In this document: positions 52,842 to 60,312 of the stretch, piece after piece
Layout of the letters: each line of letters begins with the position of its first letter
How positions within the stretch are numbered: the stretch's first letter is position 1
NCBI RefSeq assembly: GCF_041381155.1
Contig: NC_091137.1
Span: 20,815,655 to 20,879,654, forward strand
Source: Argopecten irradians
Lineage: Eukaryota > Mollusca > Bivalvia > Pectinida > Pectinidae
Direction of reading: 5' to 3'
Length of the DNA: 64,000 bases
The notes under the pieces: model-generated
Database searches by the model: none
Seen by the model: only the letters and a program-made list of their open reading frames with translations
Told to the model about the DNA's origin: nothing
Program-made: the position numbers and the translations under genes

Positions 52842-55800
52842 GTAAAGTGTTGATATTACTTTCTAAAGATTACAATATGTTATCACAACCTATGTTATGT
52901 CTTGTGACTGACATCGTTTATAACAAAATATTTAGACACATCATATACATTTTTGTATTCTATGTGTAGTCATATAATGGTTTAGTCATAATATAATATT
53001 ATTAATATAGTGTTTTGAACGTCAATATATGTGGAAAATGCAAATAAAAATTCTTTTCAAATGAAAAAAAAAAGAATTTGCATTAATTTTGCCGCATCCT
53101 TCCATAATCTACATCACATCAATACACGTGAAGTCCACCGTACTATGAATTGTCTGTTTCAGACCGGTTTATCAGGATGAGGATGTCATTATACGATCCC
53201 TACAATGACGGTCAGGTTTACCTGAGTACATCCTCTACAGCTTACACTGATCTTAGATACGGGGTAAGTCTTTGAATTACAGATGTCCTTGTGACCCAGG
53301 GTTGTACGGCAAATGCTCTTTGACCTAGATTTGTATGACGGTGTCACTGTGACTTAGCTTGTATGACAGAAGTCGACGTAACGCAGGTGTGTGTGACAGG
53401 TGTCGCTTTGACCTAGATTTGTATGACGGTGTCGCTGTGACTAAGCTTGTATGACAGAAGTCGATGTGACCTATTTGTGTGTGACAGGTGTCGCTATGAC
53501 CTAGTTGTGTATGACGGTTTCCAATCCGTATTTTTCCGTGCTGTGTAAAATATTGATAACTATTTTGTCCTATAAGTGCTGTTTATCTATTATAACTCTT
53601 TCTAGTGTCTTTTTTCTTATCAAGAAATGATAAATGGCATCAAACATTCTTAGTAGTACAGCAGGTACCTTTACTGGTCTTATTACATAAGTAGTATAGA
53701 GAGCGTATTTATCACATAGTCATAAAGCGACTTTATTGATTGATTTATTTATGAAGTGATAAGATCATTTTTCTACATTTCAGATCATAACCATTTATTA
53801 CAACGACATACAATTTCTAGATGTAAAAATTGAAGAAATCATGTAAGTAGACTTGTTTGAGTTGGCGGATGACAGGCAATGCTGGTGCATTGTTTAGCAC
53901 GCCTGGAATGAATATTAATTTGACATCATGAAATGTCGCATTATAAATACAATTCTTCGTGTTCTTCATCTCCGTTACTTTTTACACACAACAGTATTGA
54001 TCTAATTTATATTACAGCTATATAAACAGCAGTATTACAGTGATATATGATGTGATCTTCAACACGACGGTGACGGACACCGTCAGGGCCAGATATGGGA
54101 GGTTATTATTGACACACGTACGGGAAAATGGCGGCATTATAGTAGGAAATGATACAAGACACCTGAACGGTACACCGCAGATGGATTTCTTACCAGACAA
54201 TAGGACGTCACATATAGATACAGGTATGTCATCATCATCAACGTTGTCGACTTCTTTCTGCTGCCTCTCCTCTAACTACTATTGCCGCTTCCCTCCTCCT
54301 CCTCTTTCTTCTGCTGCTATTTTTATTACTGCCTTCCATCTCCTTCTGTCGCTGCTGATGCTACCCCCCCCCCTTTCCTTCGACTTCTGCTCCTTCTTTG
54401 TTCTTGCTACCGTTTCTACTTCATGTTCTGCTAAAGCTGTCCATTCTCCTGCTACAGCTGTCCATTCTCTTGCTACAGCTGTCCATTCTGCCGCTGCTGC
54501 TGTCCATTCTCCTGCTACAGCTGTCCATTCTCCTGCTACAGCTGTCCATTCTCCTGCTACAGCTGTCCATTCTCCTGCTACAGCTGTCCATTCTCCTGAT
54601 GCTGCTGTCCATTCTCCTGCTGCTGCTGTCCATTCTCCTGCTACAGCTGTCCATTCTCCTGCTACAGCTGTCCATTCTCCTGCTACAGCTTTCCATTCTC
54701 CTGCTGCTGCTGCTGTCCATTCTCCTGCTACAGCTGTCCATTCTCCTGCTACAGCTGTCCATTCTCCTGCTACAGCTTTCCATTCTCCTGATGCTGCTGT
54801 CCATTCTCCTGCTACAGCTGTCCATTATCCTGCTGCTGCTGTCCATTCTCCTGATACAGCTGTCCATTCTCTTTCTACAGCTGTCCATTCTCCTGCTACA
54901 GCTGTCCATTCTCCTGCTACAGCTTTCCATTCTGCCTGCTGCTGCTGTCCATTCTCCTGCTACAGCTTTCCATTCTCCTGCTACAGCTGTCCATTCTCCT
55001 GCTGCTGCTGTCCATTCTCCTGCTACAGCTGTCCATTCTCCTGCTACAGCTGTCCATTCTCCTGCTACAGCTGTCCATTCTCCTGCTACAGCTGTCCATT
55101 CTCCTGCTGCTGCTGTCCATTCTCCTGCTACAGCTGTCCATTCTCCTGCTGCTGCTGTCCATTCTCCTGCTACAGCTGTCCATTATCCTACTACAGCTGT
55201 CCATTCTCCTGCTACAGCTTTCCATTCTCCTGCTACAGCTGTCCATTCTCCTGCTGCTGCTGTCCATTCTCCTGCTACAGCTGTCCATTCTCCTGCTGCT
55301 GCTGTCCATTCTCCTGTTACAGCTGTCCATTCTCTTTCTTGTAGTCCCTCCTTCTGTTAATTCTCAAAATAATCAATTTGGAATATTGTAATGTGATCAT
55401 GGAATCTTGCATCGATGATGTTGCATGATTCAGAAAAACTGGTAAAGATAAAATAATCTCATACATTAATAGCTGTCTTTATTTTCAGTTGATGTTTCGG
55501 ATATGTGTTTCGTGTATAACTACAGGAACGTTTGTCGGAATAACAGCGTCTGTTTCGTTAACGAGGACTTCTATCCAGCCTGCAAGTACGTAATGTATTG
55601 TATAGGTTTGGTTTTCATTCTAGAAGCTGGCAAAAAATCTCTACGGGAGGCTGGAGGCACACCATTAGAGCGCTGAGCTAAAAGATGCTACATAAGGACG
55701 CAACCATGAATACCGGCCAGTCTCTCCACGTGACATGCTTAACGTTATTTCAATGAAAGCTTTCTTCAGGCCATGTAAACGTAGACGAGAAATGTTTGAA

Positions 55801-57803
55801 ACCACAATGCATTTGGTAACTTTAGGATATGCTTAGAACAAAATAGAGGTGATGATCTTATTGACCTAATATGCAACTATTTTGGCTGAAGTTATTTATT
55901 AAAATCATTGCTGATATTTTCGTTGAAGGTGTGACGCAAATTTCACCGGAAGCAACTGTTCCAAAGCCAAGTCACCGGAAGCATTATTATCATTACCGTC
56001 CCAGGATAGTGCTTTATACCACGTGATACTTCCGGTTTTGATTGGGTTTCTGTTATTGGTGGTACTGACAATCATATTGTGCTGCTTATTGGCGATTGCC
56101 CGTAGGAAGAATCGTAAGTGGGAACCAGAAGCGCCGGAGTCTATAGAGTAAGTTAATGATAGATGATGTAGATCTGCTTCCTTTATCTAGTCTGTCATCA
56201 CACGAGGCTGACGTGTAGTAATATAGTTTTCTTCTTCTTCTACTTTCTGGTCAGGTCGACGTATAATTTAAATTGACTGACATCCGACTTATATGTCTTT
56301 GTCTGTCATCGCTTATTGGCAAAGTTTACCTCCTGTCTATGTTAACTCGTCGACTATAGGTGACAATACCTATAGTCGACGTGCAGCATTGGTAATTTGA
56401 TGCATTATTGAAATCAACTGACATCGCTTAGATGTCATAATATATTCACTCATCTGTCGTCGCTTAGGTGTTCTATAATATCAAGTCATCTGTCGTCGCT
56501 TATAACCGATGATAAGTTCTTGTTTTGTCTTGGATTGTTGTCGAATGTGTGTTCTATCATCTGTCGTCACTTTTGGCCTACGTAGAGCTCTGGTCGTCTG
56601 TTGTCGCGTATCGCCGACGCGTAGTCAAGTTTGTCACCTGGCCGCACTGTCATCACTCATCGTGGATTTCTGGCCTTGTATCATGGACTATGGTCAACGC
56701 GTAGTTCTAAACAGCTGCTTGGATTTCGAGAGTCCTTCAGCATAGGAATATGAAATAGTGTACATGTTTTTTTTTTATTTTTCAGTTCCGACAGATCGGA
56801 AGAGCCGTATTTCTCCTCCGGACCATTCTTCTTACCACATCTCAAGTATCCACAATCTCCATTTTCTCCGCTTGATCACCCTTCTCTAGGTAAAACAAAC
56901 TAGACTTTTAATCTATTCCGTCATGGTTTTACTAAATTAAAATGAAAAAAGAAACATTTAAAAAACCATATTTTATCAATTTACTTGTTAGCATATTCTT
57001 ACACTGATTAATAACGATAGATGTCTTAAAAATTACTTTTGTTTAAATGAAAGCTAGCATACCATTATTAAATAATGAAGCATCCTTTTTGATGAATTTG
57101 AATTTGAATATACTTATAACTAGTAAATGGTTAGGGCGGATGCTTTTAGAAAATTGAGTTTTCAAAACTGGTAAACAGGACGATATTTTAGCGATATTAT
57201 GAAATATGTTCTAGGACGACACAAAGTACATTTCCTATTCATAGTTGTACTAAGTTTTATAGTATAATATATTTTGGCCCCCTCGTTCCGATAAAAACTG
57301 TCTATGCACAGAATGTAAATGTATACTTTATGAATATTACAGTAACAAGTGATTTGTGTACATGTGAATAAGTGATGATGAATGATGGTTGTTAATCTGT
57401 ATTACTTACATGTTTTCTTGACTATAAGTAATGCTAAATGATATGGTTAAAGATAGTGAATCTAAATTGCATGATCTATTACTGTATGTGTGTGGGAATG
57501 TATTAGTGTGATTATGTCGTGTCTTTTTACGTATATATTTATCAAAATATTTGGACAAATAAAACAATAATATTCAAAAACTGACTTGGTGACTTATGAA
57601 AAGCTTACCATTTCCTCCATTTAAAAGTGTTTTCCTAACCATATACTGGATGAGATTCACCAAGTAGAGATTGTACTTTGATCTGGAATGACACATTTCC
57701 TTTTGTTGTAGCTTCTGAAGGAGACAAGTCATTGTGGGAGATGTATTTACACAACGAGACGTATTTTAACTCTCCAACCATACACACAACATATGATACA
57801 TGA
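16157..57803 (+). CDS. Giant transmembrane mucin (SEA, EGF-like, TM), eight-exon model
   Basis: The model joins exons 16,157-52,841, 53,163-53,263, 53,784-53,842, 54,018-54,223, 55,489-55,585, 55,929-56,147, 56,786-56,889 and 57,712-57,803. All introns are GT-AG and every phase matches. The sum is 37,563 bases, or about 12,520 residues. The ATG has A at -3 and opens a signal peptide with core MWMFICLPYMFLPV. Next come about 12,200 residues of Thr/Ser/Pro repeats suited to dense O-glycosylation, then a SEA-like domain, a six-Cys EGF-like domain, one helix and a cytoplasmic tail. SEA-EGF-TM is the membrane-mucin plan (compare MUC3/12/17 and MUC4), so a cell-surface glycocalyx or mucous-layer role is inferred. 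In-frame continuity fails at several small indels in the uniform arrays (about 16.74, 17.56, 17.88 and 18-19.8 kb, 31.64 kb, then much of 35.1-49.2 kb). Frames at 19.8-31.6, 31.9-35.1 and 49.2-52.8 kb are long and clean. Orthology to a named mucin is not claimed. Confidence 0.8.
16220..20860 (+). repeat. 84-bp (28-residue) Met/His mucin repeat block
   Basis: About 55 copies of a 28-residue unit occur, with core THSMGGMMAPTHATT, then A[IN][PS]DA[SP]TTTPVPT. Met, His and Gly sit at fixed places within a Thr/Pro background. Between about 16.7 and 19.8 kb small indels move the repeat among all three sense frames. Examples are an extra TA at about 16,741, a lost C at about 17,563 and an extra T at about 17,881. 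A second sense frame of the unit is also open and Cys-rich (SNSCNNCQLRCLNYN), which I treat as a shadow. Confidence 0.9.
20860..28400 (+). repeat. Ser/Thr-rich block with about 1.15 kb higher-order repeats
   Basis: Residues run as TSSTTETSSTADVTSSS-like text interspersed with small groups of MGGMMSPTHATT units and an HTIDHIEQSS motif. The whole pattern repeats about every 1.13-1.18 kb: the string TITQVSTTHSMGGMMSPTHA recurs at about 22.6, 23.7 and 26.1 kb, with a more diverged copy at about 24.9 kb. The frame is open throughout. Confidence 0.8.
28400..31860 (+). repeat. 21-bp/105-bp hierarchical mucin repeat block
   Basis: Seven-residue modules (TSTTEIQ, KSTSEEP, KSTTQIP, ISTTEVP, KSTSEIP) are arranged as a 35-residue unit, clearest at 29.5-30.1 kb. 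Glu and Lys make this block more charged than the others. A single extra A in the run at about 31,630 gives a stop at 31,649-31,651. A lost base about 10-25 bases later restores the frame. Confidence 0.85.
31865..34490 (+). repeat. 99-bp (33-residue) mucin repeat block
   Basis: About 26 copies of a 33-residue unit contain STTHPPMTPVPRVTTTPQST followed by STVPTTTTTAS. The copies are nearly identical and stay in frame. One or two residues per unit are Arg or His; the rest is Thr/Ser/Pro/Val. Confidence 0.9.
34490..37540 (+). repeat. Degenerate Thr/Pro block
   Basis: Irregular TTTPTTTTPST-type text carries occasional Lys and Arg. The frame slips at about 35.14 kb, returns by about 35.5 kb and is stopped at about 36,593. 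Further slips occur to 37.5 kb. A semi-regular TTPSKSTTFTTTTPS unit occurs at 36.6-37.1 kb. Confidence 0.7.
37540..47800 (+). repeat. 30-bp array (TTPTTTTSST) of about 340 copies
   Basis: The unit is ACAACTACTCCTACTACTAC followed by AACATCGTCC, translating to TTPTTTTSST in the expected frame. The sixth codon from the repeat end alternates ATCG, ACCG and ATCA contexts, giving Ser or Pro. The unit has no stop in any of three sense frames and is open in two of three antisense frames. Many one- and two-base indels lie at the flanks (about 38.7-39.9 and 46.3-47.5 kb); the core is far cleaner. Confidence 0.9.
47800..49540 (+). repeat. Degenerate Thr block after the 30-bp array
   Basis: TTTTPTTTTPSTTT-like text includes hydrophobic punctuation such as PIVSISTSG and PITSISTS, spaced a few hundred bases apart. 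The frame is open 47,837-49,075, disturbed around 49.05-49.15 kb, then open again in the same frame. Confidence 0.7.
49540..50260 (+). repeat. 36-bp mucin repeat block
   Basis: Twelve-residue units of TPAIPTTTTPST form occur in about 18 copies, ending near 50.2 kb in PKIPTPSTPSKFQTVPKFPS. Confidence 0.8.
50330..52700 (+). repeat. 90-bp Cys-bearing repeat block (VRCF)
   Basis: Thirty-residue units of the form SGSVRCFTTTSTDGTTFTET then EIPTTTEGST occur. About 13-14 near-identical copies fill 50.64-51.83 kb and diverged ones continue to 52.69 kb. I count about 28 C-F motifs. Each unit has one Cys and acidic residues. The block ends directly before the SEA-like domain. Confidence 0.9.
53163..53263 (+). 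CDS. Exon 2: SEA-like domain, first half
   Basis: The acceptor is TGTCTGTTTCAG and the donor GGG|GTAAGT. It encodes DRFIRMRMSLYDPYNDGQVY and on to AYTDLRYG. The Phe-x-hydrophobic start and the Asp-Pro-Tyr region fit the N-terminal half of SEA domains. It enters in phase 1 and leaves in phase 0. Confidence 0.75.
53784..53842 (+). CDS. Exon 3: SEA-like domain, centre
   Basis: This 59-bp exon lies between TTTCTACATTTCAG and AT|GTAAGT. It encodes IITIYYNDIQFLDVKIEEI, the helix and 'f..v.v..f' strand that precede the cleavage loop in SEA domains. It leaves in phase 2. Confidence 0.75.
54018..54223 (+). CDS. Exon 4: SEA-like domain, C-terminal part
   Basis: It encodes YINSSITVIYDVIFNTTV and then a linker through LLLTHVRENGGIIVGNDT to TSHIDT. 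SSITVIYDVIF aligns with the GSVVVDYDVIF region of self-cleaving SEA domains, but Ser stands where the Gly of the G|S bond is expected. N-glycosylation sequons NSS, NTT, NDT and NRT are present. The donor is ACAG|GTATGT, phase 1. Confidence 0.75.
54421..55350 (+). repeat. Intronic 21-bp minisatellite
   Basis: About 43 copies of a 21-bp unit, CTGTCCATTCTCCTGCTACA plus G, fill most of intron 4. A variant replaces GCTACAGCT with GCTGCTGCT. The unit is free of stops in all sense frames, hence several long overlapping frames (AVHSPAT, LSILLLQ, CPFSCYS, and SCSRRMD on the other strand) that are not separate genes. Confidence 0.9.
55489..55585 (+). CDS. Exon 5: EGF-like domain, first part
   Basis: It encodes VDVSDMCFVYNYRNVCRNNS, then VCFVNEDFYPAC. 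It supplies four of six EGF cysteines in the C-x7-C-x5-C-x9-C pattern. The acceptor is TCTTTATTTTCAG and the donor AA|GTACGT, phase 2. Confidence 0.75.
55929..56147 (+). CDS. Exon 6: EGF end, transmembrane helix, start of tail
   Basis: It begins KCDANFTGSNC, closing the EGF-like fold with C-x-C-x8-C. A stalk follows, then the helix (VILPVLIGFLLLVVL and on, about 26 residues). A basic stop-transfer ARRKNRK gives a type I topology with a cytoplasmic C-terminus. Donor GA|GTAAGT. Confidence 0.8.
56348..56381. repeat. Perfect 14-bp inverted repeat in intron 6
   Basis: CGTCGACTATAGGT and its exact complement are separated by the six bases GACAAT. The surrounding intron has four or five degenerate copies of TCATCTGTCGTCGCTTA at about 56,300-56,580. 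Confidence 0.7.
56786..56889 (+). CDS. Exon 7: cytoplasmic tail
   Basis: It encodes DSDRSEEPYFSSGPFFLP and on to SPFSPLDHPSL. The donor CTAG|GTAAAA is in phase 1 and fits the acceptor of exon 8. If not spliced, the frame ends after four codons (GKTN, then TAG at 56,901-56,903), giving an alternative short end. Confidence 0.65.
57558..57563 (+). terminator. Polyadenylation signal for the short form
   Basis: AATAAA inside intron 7 could serve a transcript that stops at 56,903. No transcript evidence is available. Confidence 0.3.
57712..57803 (+). CDS. Exon 8: C-terminal tail, terminal exon
   Basis: The acceptor is TTTCCTTTTGTTGTAG and the exon continues exon 7 in phase. It encodes ASEGDKSLWEMYLHNETYFN then SPTIHTTYDT and a TGA at 57,801-57,803. 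Tyr-rich text includes YFN, which fits the pYxN form bound by Grb2-type SH2 domains. Signalling through it is inference. The fit of phase, pyrimidine tract and immediate stop supports this as the true last exon. Confidence 0.6.
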
Positions 57804-57982
57804 TCAAACTTTTGGTAAGTGAGATGTACGTGTAACAAATCAGACATGTCTAACCATGATGGAAGCAGATGTTGAAGTTGTAATAAGAAACAGTTCATTT
57901 CAAAATATCGGTTTTCTTTAAAGACGGAAAGTGACTTACAAGAAACAGGATCATTATTTAATCACAATGTGAATGTTTTATA

Positions 57983-57988
57983 AATAAA
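57983..57988 (+). terminator. Polyadenylation signal of the mucin gene
   Basis: AATAAA lies 180 bases after the TGA in exon 8, at a normal distance for a short 3' untranslated region. Confidence 0.45.
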
Positions 57989-58009
57989 TACTTTTATATA
58001 CTACCTAGG

Positions 58010-59724
58010 TGTATCAGCGTGTAGATTTTGTCGTCTATGGTGGACGTGCTGCAGGCCTAACAAACAGCAGACGTTTCTACAGTTCATCCTACAGTGGTCC
58101 ACGGTGGCTATCTGCAATTCTACTCAAACCTCATTATAACCAACACTTAGACTTCGCGGGCATACCAAAGTGTTTGGGATATAAGTGTTCGGATTATGGA
58201 GTATGCTAGAAAGTGAGATGCCACAAGTAATGTCATTGTCAGTGCAATGTCAGCATTCTGAGGAGTGAATGTTCGGAATGTCAGACCGTTAGATTTTGTA
58301 GGCTCCAAAATGTCATAGCACGTGATTATAAAAGCATTAAATACCAGGACACAGGACATAGATGTAGAAATCAAGAGTCCCATACCACGTGATTCAACGG
58401 GCATAACATCACACGGTTAAATGGGCATAAGAAATGTCAGACCACGTGATTATATATTGACATATAGATGTTGGCCATATTATTTCTGCGCTTATTATTT
58501 GTTTTACCTAAATCAGTGCAAACGAAATGCTTTTAGTAGAAACATTATGAGAAAATTGGAATCGCAAGGTTTCCGTATCATGTTAAAATAATAGTTTATG
58601 CCAACAGACCGTCTCACTTTATTTATCTATTTCAATATAATTATGCTTGTCGAACTGTGTATTACTTGTATTGTCATTTCAATATCAAGGGAAATTAATT
58701 AAACCTCGTTGGGCACAGTAGCTAGCGTCCTCCTGTATTTTTGCTATAGTCAGTATATAAATAATAGCATGAGAAACATAAATGTACCATACTTGCACAT
58801 CCGTAAAGTGTCGCTTGTATACATTGATTTATGTACATGTACAAGTACATAAAATGAAAAGCTATTACACACATATCTTTCACGAGACACATAATCGTAA
58901 CGACGAGAACACGGTCAAAGGCCATGATGACTTCTGTATCCAACATGTAGTCAGAGTGATGCTGAATATCTTCTACAAACAACAGGTAACCAGGGAGACG
59001 AGAGGTCATAGATCATGCTGAATAACTTCTACATCCAACAGGTAGTCAGGGAGACGGCAGAGAGGTATATATGACCTCTACCGCTGCACGGACCACCAGA
59101 TGAGATGTCAGAATATCACGTGACTTTTGGCCTGAATTGTAATATATGACAGAGCAAAATATGAAATCCCAGACGAATCTGTGTGCACAGGAAAAACACT
59201 AGTGACATAAAAGGGATATTTCTTTGATCTACAGAAGAAGTGTATATATAGTATAACAAAATCCTGATATAACTACAACTAATCCAAGATGATGTTAACA
59301 TTTTTAAAAATAATCAAATTATATAACATGTGATTTAACGAATTTAAAGCTACTTTATGAAAGTCAGAAAGATATTCTTCATTGGATTTGTTGTCTATTC
59401 ATAGGATGTTATTTATTATACTAGTATAATTATTAACATTGATATCAAGATATAATTGCAGTATACAATAATCTGAAGGTAATTGTGGTTGTTGCGAGTT
59501 ACCTCCCATTATATACTAAAAATATTTTTGATATATTTTGCTTTCAATAATTATTCATTCACACACTCAAATGAAAGGAAGATCCATATCTAATTCTATA
59601 TAAGATCTCCTATCAACTAGTTATTTTGTATATAAGTACCTCATTTTATTTTCTCTGTCAGATATATCTTATATAATATATAAAAAATCTTATAAATTAT
59701 GTAAGATATCTCATGTTATTTGGC
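58010..59724. other. Intergenic, no supported gene
   Basis: Short open frames (66-95 codons) lack recognisable domains. About 58,922-59,075 has three degenerate copies of a unit of about 57 bp (core CTGAATAACTTCTACATCCA). Several CACGTGATT strings lie between 58,315 and 58,455. Confidence 0.4.
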
Positions 59725-60298
59725 TGTAAGTGTCAAAGTTTGATTGGACGGAACTCCATGATATATGCTATGACAGAAACGGGCTAATTTTGCTATCCGA
59801 TTGTAAGCTCGTCGTTTATTAGGAGAAAAAAACTAATTATTTTGCCCTGAAAATCAGTCTATCTCACGCAATAGGAAATAACTAATCCTGAAGGAAACGT
59901 TCACTGCATAACCACCAAGACCTATTGGTATAGACCGTACAATGTCTATAAGGTGTGTCTAAAACTTATGAGCAGATCTCCTAAAGGTCATAATCTGCAG
60001 AAAAGTTAAAATACTGGACAAATCACAGAGAGTAAAATTGCCCCTTAGATAGGAATGTTAAAAAGCATAGACCGATTGAGGACCGCCACTTTTTGAGTAT
60101 GGATAGTGTAATATCTTGGGTTCCGTCGATACTCAAAACACAACTCATGCAAATGACGGTGATCTAACAACTAATGTATTCTAACAGTAAAACTTTGAAA
60201 CCGGAAACGGAGTTCCGGACGTCATACTAAAAGCGGACAACAACGTTAACATAATGAAGCGACGGTACACATAGAACCATTAATGTCAATACATTACA
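59725..60298 (-). repeat. Candidate 3' LTR of the Gypsy fossil
   Basis: About 574 bp, bounded by TGTAA at one end and TTACA at the other, immediately next to a polypurine tract. Position and the 5-bp terminal inverted repeat fit an LTR. The outer boundary (59,725) is less sure, as no second copy is in the window. Confidence 0.5.
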
Positions 60299-60312
60299 CT
60301 CCTCCCCGTTTT
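60299..60312 (-). other. Polypurine tract of the Gypsy fossil
   Basis: On the minus strand AAAACGGGGAGGAG directly precedes the TGTAATG start of the candidate LTR, the usual primer site for plus-strand synthesis in this family. Confidence 0.55.

Noticed and set aside
54398-55360. Overlapping frames on both strands in intron 4
   Set aside because: The 21-bp repeat has no stops in several frames, and the region is bracketed by good splice sites of the mucin gene.
55630-55720. tRNA-like string GAGCGCTGAGCTAAAAGATGC in intron 5
   Set aside because: Only a short D-arm/anticodon-like resemblance. No complete cloverleaf or B-box partner could be read.
57635-57898. 87-codon minus-strand frame
   Set aside because: It lies across the terminal exon of the mucin gene, whose plus-strand reading fits splice phase and ends in a stop.
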